Source: Palsa-504 sp963739135
GTDB lineage: Bacteria > Actinomycetota > Actinomycetes > Streptosporangiales > Streptosporangiaceae
DNA length: 64,000 nt
Assembly: GCA_963739135.1 (NCBI GenBank)
Contig: CAVTZG010000017.1
Coordinates: 620,001-684,000, forward strand
Reading direction: 5' to 3'
In this document: one piece after another, positions 50,790-60,155 of the stretch
Position numbering within the stretch: the first letter of the stretch is position 1
How the letters are laid out: every line of letters begins with the position of its first letter
Notes under the pieces: generated by a model
The model's database searches: none
Told to the model about the DNA's origin: nothing
What the model saw: the letters and a program-made list of their open reading frames with translations, nothing else
Program-made: the position numbers and the translations under genes

Positions 50790-51800
50790 CCCGCGCCGCG
50801 GCCGCCGCCGGCACCGAGGTGATCGCCTCCTGCCAGGCCGGCGTGCACGGCGACGCCGCATCGTCATAGCCGGACGGCCACTCCCCCGGCAGTCCGGCGC
50901 GGGCCACCGCGTACTGCGCCAGCAGCAGGTCAAACACGGTGGTCACCAGCCGGCCGCCGAGCCGGATCACCGGCACACCGCGGCGGATCACACCGCCGCC
51001 CTCGGTCTCGCCCACATCGAAGCGGGGCAGGCTCACCACCACCGCGTCCTCGTGCCTGCCGTGCAGCGTCAGCACCGGGTCGACCCCGCTGAGGTCGAGG
51101 TTCCACCGGCCCTTTCCCGCCTCGGAGTAGTGCGACGCCAGAGTGCCGTTCGGCAGCACCGGCTCACCGGTCCCCGAGTCCAGTAGCACAGTCTGATGCG
51201 CTGCGCCCTCGCTCTCCTCCCCCAGGTCCGCGGCGGTCAGGAACCGGTCAGGCACCCAGTCGTCGTCATGCTCACGCAACGTGACCAGGAAAGGCAGGTC
51301 GGTGTAGGTCTTCACATAATCGGTGAAACAGGACACCTGCCGGTCCCGGTAGAACTCGCTCAGGATCACGTGCCCCATCGCCATCGCCAGCGCGGCATCC
51401 GTCCCCGGCGCGCAGGGCAGCCAGTCGTCGGCGAACTTGGTGTGATCGGAGAAGTCCGGGCTGACCACCACGACCTTCTGGCCCCGGTAGCGGGCCCCGG
51501 TCATGAAATGCGCGTCCGGCGTGCGGGTGATCGGCAGGTTCGTCCCCCAGATGATCAGGTAGGCCGAGTTCCACCAGTCACCGGATTCGGGCACGTCGGT
51601 CTGGTCGCCGAACACCTGCGGGGAGGCGATCGGCATGTCTGCGTACCAGTCGTAGAACGACAAGATGGTGCCGCCGATCATCGACAGGAACCGCGTCCCC
51701 GCGGAGTAGGACACCATGGACATCGCCGGGATCGGGGAGAAGCCCACCACCCGGTCCGGTCCGTAGACCTTGACCGTATGCACGTGCGCCGCGGCGTAAA
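50790..51800 (-). pseudogene. narG: Respiratory nitrate reductase alpha subunit, internal fragment
   Basis: About 330 residues of molybdopterin oxidoreductase: TVKVYGPDRVVGFSPIPAMS, FGDQTDVPESGDWWNSAYLI, PITRTPDAHFMTGARYRGQK, PGTDAALAMAMGHVILSEFY, GRWNLDLSGVDPVLTL. NarG is ~1230 residues. The N-terminal Fe-S/twin-arginine part and the C-terminal ~650 are missing, and no narH, narJ or narI is near. The 3' end runs into DUF1349 antisense at a clear break. Confidence 0.8.
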
Positions 51801-52035
51801 GAACTGCGCCTTCCGCAACAGCGACTCGACAGGCTCACCGCCCGGCAGCAGGGCCGCCATCCGCTCACGCTGCTGAACGCCTCGCAGACCACGGCTGCCG
51901 TCCGCCTCACCTCCGGCGCGGGCTGAACTCCGCTTTCTCATGCCGGCACCCCTGCTTCTCCGTGCGGCTGGGGAAGGCGGGCTCAGGAGCGGGCCGAGCA
52001 ACCCGCCTCCGGCCAACCCTATCGACCGGCTCAAT

Positions 52036-52152
52036 CAGGGACAATCCGAAGGGATCGGCAGGAGCCGCACGGACGCCAGGCACTCCCAGAGAACACCGGT
52101 CCCCGGGATCTGCGCCTGCCAGACGACGTGAAAACGGAAGTCGTCAGCCATG
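52036..52152 (-). CDS. Very short ORF, possible remnant
   Basis: 38 residues from an ATG (MADDFRFHVVWQAQIPGTGV) ending in TGA. Natural-looking composition but no family. Upstream of the divergent Cys-rich gene. Confidence 0.25.
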
Positions 52153-52183
52153 ACACCCAGATCCGTTCACCGAGCCCTCCTTT

Positions 52184-52927
52184 ATGCAGTCCCGCGACAT
52201 GGCCACGCTGGGCAGGACCGGGCCGGGCATTGGCCGGCTGCCGACCGCCGGAGGCCAGCGCCGGGCTTATATTGACTCCGTGAAGCCGCCCCGTCGCCTG
52301 TCGATCCCGGGCTGCATCGGCTGCGGGGCGATGAGGCAGTACGAGAGCTGCGCGGGGGCCTGCCGCGAGCGCAGGCTTGAGCTCGTCAGCGGCGGTGACT
52401 ACGACGACCTGGCGGCGGCCGCGGCGGCCTGTCGTCTTCGCATCGAGGGGCTCTGGGATGTTGTCGGGGAGCTGGCGCGCCGAGAGCCGGGCCCGGGTGA
52501 GTGGCGGGCCGCGTATGAGGCGGTTCGGCAATCGGCGCGTTCGGCGCTGCGACGTTCCGGGCCCGCGGCTAGGGGCCGCCATGATGAGCTGCTCTCGCCT
52601 GCGGAGACCGTGATCGTCTGGAGATGTCAGGAGTGCGGGGGCGTTGATGCTCCGCAGGAGTGCATCGATGTTTGCATCTGGGGTCCGGTCGACTGGGTGG
52701 ATGCGGCCTCGTACGAGTCCGAGCGGTCGCGGGCCGCCGTCGATCGCGAGGTTGAGCAATCGCTGGCCGGGCTGCTTCGCAGGCTCGCGTTCGCCACGCC
52801 GCGTGACGGGCAGTGGGAGCGAAGCTGGCGTGCGTTTCAATCGCAAGCACGGCTCGCTCTCCGGTCAGGGGAACCACGCCGCGTTGCGGACGAGATGGCC
52901 ATCGGGCAGGCTCAAGCCGATGGATAA
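52184..52927 (+). CDS. Cys-rich putative metal-binding protein
   Basis: 247 residues, or 215 from the in-frame GTG at 52280, which places the first motif near the N-terminus. Two similar Cys modules: CIGCGAMRQYESCAGAC and CQECGGVDAPQECIDVC, each with a CxxC and a later CxxxC, able to hold zinc or an Fe-S cluster. Helical regions separate them. No domain name can be assigned. A partner in redox or cofactor assembly is possible given the nearby narG remnant, but that is speculative. Confidence 0.6.
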   Translation: MQSRDMATLGRTGPGIGRLPTAGGQRRAYIDSVKPPRRLSIPGCIGCGAMRQYESCAGACRERRLELVSGGDYDDLAAAAAACRLRIEGLWDVVGELARREPGPGEWRAAYEAVRQSARSALRRSGPAARGRHDELLSPAETVIVWRCQECGGVDAPQECIDVCIWGPVDWVDAASYESERSRAAVDREVEQSLAGLLRRLAFATPRDGQWERSWRAFQSQARLALRSGEPRRVADEMAIGQAQADG

Positions 52928-53099
52928 CGCTGCTTTGCTGGCGCCAGGCATCCGCTCACCGTCGCCGCGCCCGGGAGGAAGGGGCTCACCGTCCGCGTGG
53001 AAGGTCGGCTGAGCCCGATGGGCGGGATGCGCCGACGGCCAGGGTGGCTGCTCTTCGGACGCGGTCACGGCCTCTGAGGAGATTGGAGGTGTCACCGGA

Positions 53100-53432
53100 A
53101 TGCAGAAGTTCTCGCTGGAGGCCCTGGGTCATCAGCTGCTGGAACGGGCCGTATCCGCGGGCGGAGGTCACACCGCGGATACGGTGGTCGGCGGCCACGA
53201 GCGGATACTGCGCCAGACGGTCGTTGCGATGGTCAAGGGCGCCGTCCTGGCTGAGCATGAGAATCCGGGCGAGGCGACCGTGCATGTCTTGCGCGGGCGA
53301 GTGCGGTTGTCGGCCGGCGAGCTGTCCTGGGAGGGGCGGCCTGGTGACCTGCTTGTCGTGCCGGACGCGCGCCATAGCCTGGAGGCGCTGGAGGCCTCGG
53401 CGGTGCTGCTGACGGTCGCCAAGCTGCCGTGA
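53100..53432 (+). CDS. Cupin-domain protein
   Basis: 110 residues; GGAGGTG lies twelve bases before the ATG. Beta-barrel motifs: ENPGEATVHVLRGRVRL and LSWEGRPGDLLVVPDARHSL. The metal site is reduced (HENPGEATVHV, ARHS). Small single-cupin proteins often sense or bind metabolites; role unknown. Confidence 0.82.
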   Translation: MQKFSLEALGHQLLERAVSAGGGHTADTVVGGHERILRQTVVAMVKGAVLAEHENPGEATVHVLRGRVRLSAGELSWEGRPGDLLVVPDARHSLEALEASAVLLTVAKLP

Positions 53433-53623
53433 CCGCAGCACCGGGCCAGCAGGGCCGTTTCGCTGCATCCTGCGGACACCTCCCTGCGCGTGCGACGGGA
53501 ACGGTGCTCGGTGTCTCCGCCACGCCGGCTGCGATCTTAGCGAGCCGAGCAGAGCGCTAGCAGGTCGAAACCCAGATGATCCTCCGGATCAACCACAAGA
53601 CCCGGATCCACCCCGGAAATGTT

Positions 53624-55135
53624 TCAGGTGGGAAGGTAGCGGTCGGTGTAGGGGTTGCGGAATTTGGCGGTGGGGTCGAGGCGGCGGGCCAGGGCGACGA
53701 AGGCGGGGAGGCGCAGGTAGGCGGAGCGGAGAGTCTCGGGCGAGGTGGTGAAGACCTTGCCCCAGTGAGACCGGGGGGCGAACGGAGCCAGCTGGCGTTC
53801 CAGGAGGGTGACCACGGGGAGGACGGCGGCGGTGTCGGGAATCCAGGTGAAGTGGAAGGCGACGCTGTCCTGCTGGTAGCAGGGACTGAGCCAGAGCTGG
53901 TCGGCGGCGACCGCGCGGATCTCGCAGATGCGCAGGACGGGGGCCAGGCGGTCCCGGATCTGGTTGAGGGCGTGCAGGGCGGGGACGGCGCGGGAAACGG
54001 GCAGCAGGTACTCGGACTGCAGCTCGTCGCCGACGCTGGGCTGGAAGTCGGGCCGGAAGTGGGGCAGCCGGGCGTACCACGGGCCGGGCACGCCGAGCTG
54101 CTGGGTGCAGGCGTCGGGGGACATGCCCGGCACCGGGTTCCGCGGGGCAGGCGCGGGGGTGGCGGTGAACCAGGATTCCTGTGTTACTGACGGGATATTT
54201 GGAGCGACAGTGGCCGTGGTGGCGGGGTCGGCGGGGGTGATCGCGGGGTCGGCGGGGGTGATCGCGGGGTCGGCGGGGATGATCGCGGGGTCGGCGGGGA
54301 TGATCGCGGGGTCGGCGGGGATGATCGCGGGGTCGGCGGGGATGATCGCGGGGTCGGCGGGGATGATCGCGGGGTCGGCGGAATCAGCGGGGGTGGTGGC
54401 GGGGTCGGCGGAATCAGCGGTGGTGATGGCAGCGGAGGCGGGGAGGCGCTGCTTGATCCAGATCTGGGTGAGACGCGAGGCGCGCCAGTCGGTAAACAGG
54501 CTCACGCTGTAGCCGGCGGCCATCAGGGCGGCGAAGTGGTCGTCGAGGACGTCGAGGGGCAGGTCCTCGTAGACCCGCTGGCTGACGCCGAAGGACGGCA
54601 CGACGTCCAGGGTCAGGCTGACCACGACGCCGAGGGCACCCAGGTGGACGACGGCGCCGCCGAAACAGTCGTCCTGGCGGCTCAGCTCGAGCACGTCGCC
54701 GCCGGCGGTGACCAGGGTCAGGCCGGCTACGGCGGCGGCCAGGTTCTGGTTGGCCAGGCCCGATCCGTGGGTCGCCGTGGCGCAGGCGCCGGCCACCGAG
54801 ATGTGCGGCAGCGAGGCCAGGTTGCGCAGCGCGAGACCACGGGCGTCCAGGCGGCCGGCCAGCTGGGCGTAGGTCAGGGCCGCCGGGACCTTGACCAGCG
54901 AGGCGGCCGAGTCCACCTCGATATCGGCGGGCATGGCGGCCAAGCTGACCTGGGCTCCGGGCGAGTCGGCCATGTCGTTGAACGAGTGGCCGGTGGCCAG
55001 CACGCGGACCCGGGCGGACCGGGCGACCAGGGCCTGGAGCTGGCTGAGGCTCGCCGGGCGGTGAAAGTCAGGGGCGGTGAAGACGATGTTGCCGGCCCAG
55101 TTCGTACGCGGGCGGGCTGCGGATTCCGTGGCCAA
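53624..55135 (-). CDS. FAD-dependent alditol/xylitol-oxidase-like enzyme with repeat insertion
   Basis: 503 residues versus ~420 for AldO-type enzymes. FAD domain: RVLATGHSFNDM (His for covalent 8-alpha-N1-histidyl FAD, ~50), LASLPHISVAGACATATHGS (~108-128), GALGVVVSLTLDV. Substrate domain: ESWFTATPAP, CTQQLGVPGPWYARLPHF, LQSEYLLPVSRAVPALHAL, SHWGKVF. About 80 extra residues of PADPAII repeats sit between QIWIKQRL and ESWFTATP. Oxidises polyols with O2, giving H2O2. The insert is at a surface loop. Confidence 0.88.
   Translation of the reverse strand: MATESAARPRTNWAGNIVFTAPDFHRPASLSQLQALVARSARVRVLATGHSFNDMADSPGAQVSLAAMPADIEVDSAASLVKVPAALTYAQLAGRLDARGLALRNLASLPHISVAGACATATHGSGLANQNLAAAVAGLTLVTAGGDVLELSRQDDCFGGAVVHLGALGVVVSLTLDVVPSFGVSQRVYEDLPLDVLDDHFAALMAAGYSVSLFTDWRASRLTQIWIKQRLPASAAITTADSADPATTPADSADPAIIPADPAIIPADPAIIPADPAIIPADPAIIPADPAITPADPAITPADPATTATVAPNIPSVTQESWFTATPAPAPRNPVPGMSPDACTQQLGVPGPWYARLPHFRPDFQPSVGDELQSEYLLPVSRAVPALHALNQIRDRLAPVLRICEIRAVAADQLWLSPCYQQDSVAFHFTWIPDTAAVLPVVTLLERQLAPFAPRSHWGKVFTTSPETLRSAYLRLPAFVALARRLDPTAKFRNPYTDRYLPT
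54219..54415. repeat. 21-bp tandem repeat inside the oxidase gene
   Basis: About eight units of a 21-bp sequence (gatcgcggggtcggcgggga plus one base) that encode PADPAII/PADPAIT on the minus strand, flanked by two ADSADPATT variants. Identity between units is high, so expansion is recent. Confidence 0.9.
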
Positions 55136-55246
55136 AATCGTGTCTCCCTGCCGAATCCCCCAGTTTTAGGCGCGCCCCCCAGTGGATCCCCTAGTACCGA
55201 CGGCCCACCCTACCTGGCAGACCACATCGCTCAGAAGGGACTGATC

Positions 55247-56260
55247 ATGAGGATTGCCAACCGTTCCGGCCGACGGGTTGCCGTCGCGACCGCTGCCATC
55301 GGCGTCGTGGGAGCGCTCGCCGCCGGAGGCACTGCCCTGGCCACCGGCCACGCCGCCGCGTCCCACGCTGATGCGCAGGCTATGGGCATACACGTCGCGG
55401 CAGGCCACCCGGCCTACGGGTTCAGGACCCTGGACGACAACGCCGACTTGACGTTCAACCAGCTGCTGGGGATCAATGACGACGGGCTGATCGCGGGTTA
55501 CTTCGGCTCCGGCGCGCAGGGGCACCCGAACATGGGCTACCTGCTCGGGTCGGGCGGCTACCGGGCGGAGAACTTCCCCGGCTCGGTCCAGACCCAGGTC
55601 ACCGGGCTGAACAACCGCGGCGTCACGGTCGGCTTCTGGTCCAGCATGAACAACGCCAACATGGTCAACGACAACTTCGGCTTCGTGGACGTAGAAGGTC
55701 ACTTCCGCAACGCCGACTTCCCGACCGGCAACCCGGCCAGCCCGCCGGTGGACCAGCTGCTCGGCGTCAACGACAACGACATCGCGGTCGGCTTCTACAC
55801 CGACGGCAACGGCAACAACCACGGCTACGAGTACAACATCAACACCGGCCGCTTCAGCAGGGTCACCGACCCGAACGCCCCCAGCGCCAGCCTGACCGCC
55901 GCCGCCATCAACGACCTGGGCCAGGTGGCCGGCTTCTACACCAACCCCGCTACCGGCAACACCGACGGGTTCCTGCTGAGCCACGGCCACTTCACCGGCC
56001 TGGCTGTCCCCGGCGCGTCGTCCACGATGGCGCTCGGCGTCAACAACTACGACGAGGTTGTCGGCACCTACACGGTCGGCTCGGGCAGCTCGGCGGTCAT
56101 GCACGGGTTCACCTGGACCCCGCAGCACGGCTTCCGCACCGTCGATGACCCGCACGGCGTGGGCACCACCACGATCAACGGCGTGAACGACTTCGGCCAG
56201 GTGGTCGGCTTCTACGTCGACGGCGCCGGCAACACCGACGGGTTCCTCGCCACCCCGTAG
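55247..56260 (+). CDS. Secreted HAF-repeat protein
   Basis: 337 residues from the ATG at 55247 with agaaggga before. Signal peptide with Ala-X-Ala end (~1-35), then seven repeats of the type GINDDGLIAGYF, GLNNRGVTVGFW, GVNDNDIAVGFYTDGNGNNH, AINDLGQVAGFYTNPATGNT. These are HAF extracellular repeats that stack as a beta structure. Asn/Asp-rich loops suggest Ca binding. Likely secreted or surface protein of unknown role. Confidence 0.82.
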   Translation: MRIANRSGRRVAVATAAIGVVGALAAGGTALATGHAAASHADAQAMGIHVAAGHPAYGFRTLDDNADLTFNQLLGINDDGLIAGYFGSGAQGHPNMGYLLGSGGYRAENFPGSVQTQVTGLNNRGVTVGFWSSMNNANMVNDNFGFVDVEGHFRNADFPTGNPASPPVDQLLGVNDNDIAVGFYTDGNGNNHGYEYNINTGRFSRVTDPNAPSASLTAAAINDLGQVAGFYTNPATGNTDGFLLSHGHFTGLAVPGASSTMALGVNNYDEVVGTYTVGSGSSAVMHGFTWTPQHGFRTVDDPHGVGTTTINGVNDFGQVVGFYVDGAGNTDGFLATP

Positions 56261-56283
56261 CACTGAACAGCGCGATAAGAACA

Positions 56284-56324
56284 CTGGCCGCTCCGCCCGG
56301 GCCGATCCCGGGGGGAGCGGCCAG
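56284..56324. terminator. Bidirectional GC hairpin
   Basis: ctggccgctccgcccggg and cccggggggagcggccag pair at 17 of 18 around ccgat, midway between the convergent HAF-repeat and nudC genes. Likely ends transcription from both sides. Confidence 0.65.
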
Positions 56325-56331
56325 AGCCATG

Positions 56332-57291
56332 TCAGGAGGCGGGCCGCGACGGCGGGGGCGGATCCGGGGGGAGGGGCGGGGACCAGGTGGAGGGCAGCGG
56401 GCCGCCGTACCAGGACTCGATGATGTGCCGGGCGATCGACACCGGCGGCGGCAGGGCCAGCTCGCGGGCCTGAACGGCGGCCAGCAGCTCCTCGCGGCTG
56501 AACCAGTGCGCCTCGGCCAGTTCCTCCTCGTCGACGGCGATGGCCTGGCCGGCCGGGGCGTCGGCCCGGAAACCGAGCATCAGGCTGCGCGGCATCGGCC
56601 AGGGCTGGCTGCCGACGTACCTGACGTTGGTGACCGTGATCCCGGTCTCCTCGGCGACCTCCCGGATGACGGCCTGCTCGGCCGATTCGCCCGCCTCCAC
56701 GAACCCGGCCAGGACCGAGACCCGGCGGCCGGGCCAGGCCGCGTTCCTGGCCAGCAGGGCCCGGTCCTCGGGGTCGGTGACCAGCATGATCACCGCCGGG
56801 TCGGTGCGCGGGAAGTGCTCGGTGCCGTCGGCCGGGCAGGTGGTCGAGTGCCCGCCCGGATCGGGCACCGTGGGCGTGCCGTCCACCGGGCAGTGCGTGT
56901 GCGTGTCGTGCCAATTGGCCAGGGCCACCGCGTGGGTGAGCAGGCCCGCATCCCGGTCGGACAGCAGCGTCCCCACCTCGCGCAGCGAGATCGCCCGGAA
57001 CCCGCCGGGCGCGGGCGGCAGTTCCGCGTCCACGCCGAAGTAGACGATCCCGTCGGCGTCCTGGCCCAGCAGCAGCCGGACCCCGTCGGGCGCCTCCTCC
57101 GGGGCGACGAACCGCAGCTCGGCCTGCTCGTCGCCGAGCCGGGCCAGCGCCTGGCCGTGCCAGACGACCAGCACCCGGGTGCGCGGGTCCTTCCAGGCCG
57201 CGTCGATCCAGTCCCGGTCGGTGCGCCGGCGGGTCACCCGGTCCACCGTCCCGCGGGACAGCGCGAGCCGGCCGAGGCCCGGGGCCGTCAC
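56332..57291 (-). CDS. nudC: NADH/NAD+ pyrophosphatase (Nudix)
   Basis: 319 residues from the GTG at 57291, overlapping the M20 stop by 4 nt. Nudix box GFVEAGESAEQAVIREVAEE TGI and the NudC-specific SQPWPMPRSLM follow. In the usual zinc-ribbon position the pattern is CPVDG...CPADG: the second Cys of each pair is Asp. NudC hydrolyses NAD(H) and removes NAD caps from RNA. Coupled to a peptidase gene, possibly only by operon position. Confidence 0.88.
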   Translation of the reverse strand: MTAPGLGRLALSRGTVDRVTRRRTDRDWIDAAWKDPRTRVLVVWHGQALARLGDEQAELRFVAPEEAPDGVRLLLGQDADGIVYFGVDAELPPAPGGFRAISLREVGTLLSDRDAGLLTHAVALANWHDTHTHCPVDGTPTVPDPGGHSTTCPADGTEHFPRTDPAVIMLVTDPEDRALLARNAAWPGRRVSVLAGFVEAGESAEQAVIREVAEETGITVTNVRYVGSQPWPMPRSLMLGFRADAPAGQAIAVDEEELAEAHWFSREELLAAVQARELALPPPVSIARHIIESWYGGPLPSTWSPPLPPDPPPPSRPAS

Positions 57292-58676
57292 TTCAGGTCC
57301 GCGCTGATGGAGGCCAGTTCTGCCCACAGGTATGCCGAAGCCTCGGCACCCTTCAGCAGCAGGGCCATCTCCGCCTTCTCGTTCGGGGCGTGGATCCGGT
57401 CGGAGTCCAGGCCGACGGCCACGAACACCAGCGGCGCGCCGAGGATGTCGGCCAGGTCCGCCTCCGGGCCGCTGCCGCCCTCCTTGGTGAACAGCACCTC
57501 GCGGCCGAACGCCCGCTGCATGGCCCGGCGACCGGCCTGCACCGCGGGCGAGGTGATCGGCGATCGGGAGGGCCGGACGCCGCCCTCCAGCGTCACCGTG
57601 GCCTCGATCCCGTCGGGGGTACGGGCCGCCACGTACTCACCGAACGCGGCGCCCACGTCGGCGGGATCCTGGTCGGCGACCAGCCGGAACGAGACCTTGG
57701 CGTGCGCCGCCTTAGGGATGATGGTCTTCCCGCCGGGACCGGTGTGCCCGCCCCACATCCCGTTGACCTCGGCGGTGGGGCGGGCCCAGATCCGCTCCAG
57801 CGTGCTGAACCCCGCTTCGCCGTAAGCGGCGCCGCTGCCGCCCGCCTCGGCCAGCCACTGCTTCTCCTCAAAGGGCAGCTTGGCCAGCAGGTCCCTTTCC
57901 TCGGCGCTCAGCGGCAGCACCCGGTCATAGAAACGCGGCAGGGTGACCCGGCCCGCCTCGTCGTGCAGGCCGGCCAGCAGGCTGGCCATGGCGTGCAGCG
58001 GATTCGGCACCCCGCCGCCGAACGACCCGGAGTGCAGGTCGCGACCCGGCCCGGTCAGCGTGACCTCGGCCGAGGCCAGCCCGCGCATGCCGGTGCACAT
58101 GGACGGCACGTCCGCGGCCCACATGGTGGTGTCGCTGATCACGATGACGTCGCAGGCCAGCCGCTGCCGCTGGCGGCGGAGCAGGCCGGCGAAGTGCTCC
58201 GAGCCGGACTCCTCCTCGCCCTCGACCAGCAGCTTGATCGTAACCGGCGGCGCGGCGGCGGATCCGGCGGCCAGGGCCGCGCGCACGCCCAGGGAATGCA
58301 GCAGCACCTGGCCCTTGTCGTCGGAGGCGCCGCGGCCCAGGATCTGGCCGCCGCGTTCGGCCGGGGTGAACGGCGGGCTGTCCCATTCCTCCAGCGGCTC
58401 GACCGGCTGGACGTCGTGATGGCCGTAAACCAGGACGGTGGGCGCGGCCGGGTCGGCCGCGGGCCACTCGGCGAAGGTGGCGGGCAGGCCCCCGGTCTCC
58501 CACACCTCGGCGACCGGGAAGCCGGCGCTGCGCAGGTGAGCCGCCAGCCATTCGGCGCTGCGGCGCACGTCGGGGTGCCGGGCCGGGTCGGCCGAGATCG
58601 ACGGGATCGCCAGCCACTGCTTCAGGTCATCGAAGAACTCGCGCGCGTGGGACTCGACGTAGCCGCGGGCATCCAT
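57288..58676 (-). CDS. M20 family dipeptidase
   Basis: 462 residues from the ATG at 58676. Zinc and catalytic motifs: YGHHDVQP, GRGASDDKGQ, EGEEESGSEH, DLHSGSFGGG, HAPNEK. Second M20 dipeptidase in the window, paralogous to the one at 16785 but better conserved to the common actinobacterial form. Cytosolic Xaa-Xaa dipeptidase. First gene of a two-gene unit with nudC. Confidence 0.92.
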   Translation of the reverse strand: MDARGYVESHAREFFDDLKQWLAIPSISADPARHPDVRRSAEWLAAHLRSAGFPVAEVWETGGLPATFAEWPAADPAAPTVLVYGHHDVQPVEPLEEWDSPPFTPAERGGQILGRGASDDKGQVLLHSLGVRAALAAGSAAAPPVTIKLLVEGEEESGSEHFAGLLRRQRQRLACDVIVISDTTMWAADVPSMCTGMRGLASAEVTLTGPGRDLHSGSFGGGVPNPLHAMASLLAGLHDEAGRVTLPRFYDRVLPLSAEERDLLAKLPFEEKQWLAEAGGSGAAYGEAGFSTLERIWARPTAEVNGMWGGHTGPGGKTIIPKAAHAKVSFRLVADQDPADVGAAFGEYVAARTPDGIEATVTLEGGVRPSRSPITSPAVQAGRRAMQRAFGREVLFTKEGGSGPEADLADILGAPLVFVAVGLDSDRIHAPNEKAEMALLLKGAEASAYLWAELASISADLK

Positions 58677-58817
58677 GCCTAGACGGTATCGCGAGGCGCG
58701 ATGGCCCTCAGTCCACGGCTCCCGGGACGTAGGCGGCAGCACAGGCGCACAGTCCGGGACACGGCGACACGCATCCGCGTTTCTTGAATTATCCGGACTT
58801 GCCGAAAGAATGCTGCT

Positions 58818-60107
58818 GTGGATCCACGGGGAACGGCCTATGATCCGCGCCGGGCCGGCGCCTATCCGGGTTATCCCCGGCCGTCCGCCCGGCAGATCAG
58901 GTTCCGGCGCGCCGTAGTCGGCATCGCGCTGCTGTCGCTGGTGGCGCTGGCGGCCGGCTGCCTGGGCCGGTCCGGCCCGGCGCCGGTCCCGCTACACCTG
59001 GGCTGGGCGTTTTCGCCTGCGTCGAATACCGTGACCATCAGGCTGACTTCCCCGGCCGGGACGGCCGGCTCCCGGGTCCTCGCCCAGAGCCGGCTGGCCG
59101 TCTCGGAGAACGGCGGCGAACGCTGGTCCGCAAGCGGCGGGACGGTACAGGTCCCGGTGCCCGCGGGCGGGCGGACCAGCCTGGTGATCCGGCTCACCGG
59201 CCCGCAGCCGCTGACCAGGACGCTCACGGTCACGGCCCCGGCGCCGCTGCGGATCGTCACGTCCGGCGCCGATTCCGGCCGATGGCTGGCGTGGACGTCC
59301 AGCCCGCTGCGGCCCGGACCGCCCGAGACGCTCTGCGGTACCGATGAGGTCAGCTCCCCGGCACCGTCGCAGGTGGCGGTGTCCGAGAGCACGGCCGCCT
59401 GCCAGGGGACGCTGCGGCTGACCGCGCAGGACGGCGAACAGGCGGCCGTCCCGGTCACGATTCCCGCCCGGCCCGACGTCAAGGCCGCCGCCGTGTCCGT
59501 GGCCGCGCTGTACTGCTTCGCCAACCCAGCCGGGCGGGCCATCTACATCACCATCGATGACGGCTGGACTCCCAGCGCCGAGGTGCTGGCCCTCATGCAC
59601 CAGACCTACCTGCCGATCACAGCCTTCCTCATCGCCAAGGCCGCGAGTGAGGACCTGAGCTACTGGAAGGCGTTCGTGGCCGCGGGCGGGATGATCGGCG
59701 ACCACACGGTCTCCCATCCCTACCTCACCAAGCTCACCCTGAGCCATGCCACCACCCAGTGGGGGCAGGCCCGGACGGCGCTCGGTCGCTGGCTGGGCCA
59801 GACCCCCGTCCTGGGGCGCCCGCCGTACGGGGCCTTCGACCGCACGGTGGAGGTGGCCGCCGCCCGGGCCGGGCTGACGGCCCTGGCCGGCTGGAGCGCC
59901 ACCATATCGGGCAACCGCGTCCAGACCTGGAACGGCAGGCCACTGAGCCCGGGCGAGATCGTCATCCTGCACTGGGTCCCCGGGCTGGGTCACCAGCTCA
60001 CCGTGCTGCTGGCGGCGATCCGGGCCCTGCACCTGAACCCGACGCCGCTGACGCCGGCCAGCTTCGCCGGGATCAGCTCCCAGCAGCACTCGCTCAGCGG
60101 CGACTGA
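58818..60107 (+). CDS. Lipoprotein polysaccharide deacetylase (NodB fold)
   Basis: 429 residues from a GTG. Arg-rich cytosolic start, then a signal with lipobox ALAAGC (Cys ~48) or membrane anchor. A beta-rich spacer (~55-235) is followed by the NodB domain: IYITIDDGWTPSAE (catalytic and metal Asp), DHTVSHPYL (metal His pair), RPPYGAFD, and VILHW near the end. Acts outside the membrane, removing N- or O-acetyl groups from cell-wall glycans. Confidence 0.88.
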   Translation: MDPRGTAYDPRRAGAYPGYPRPSARQIRFRRAVVGIALLSLVALAAGCLGRSGPAPVPLHLGWAFSPASNTVTIRLTSPAGTAGSRVLAQSRLAVSENGGERWSASGGTVQVPVPAGGRTSLVIRLTGPQPLTRTLTVTAPAPLRIVTSGADSGRWLAWTSSPLRPGPPETLCGTDEVSSPAPSQVAVSESTAACQGTLRLTAQDGEQAAVPVTIPARPDVKAAAVSVAALYCFANPAGRAIYITIDDGWTPSAEVLALMHQTYLPITAFLIAKAASEDLSYWKAFVAAGGMIGDHTVSHPYLTKLTLSHATTQWGQARTALGRWLGQTPVLGRPPYGAFDRTVEVAAARAGLTALAGWSATISGNRVQTWNGRPLSPGEIVILHWVPGLGHQLTVLLAAIRALHLNPTPLTPASFAGISSQQHSLSGD

Positions 60108-60155
60108 CCTCCGGCCCCTGGTGACAGGGGTCATATTCCGATTTAACGTGGACTG

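Noticed and set aside
54219..54415. Regular 21-bp repeats as possible CRISPR
   Set aside because: Head-to-tail without spacers, in frame with the oxidase.
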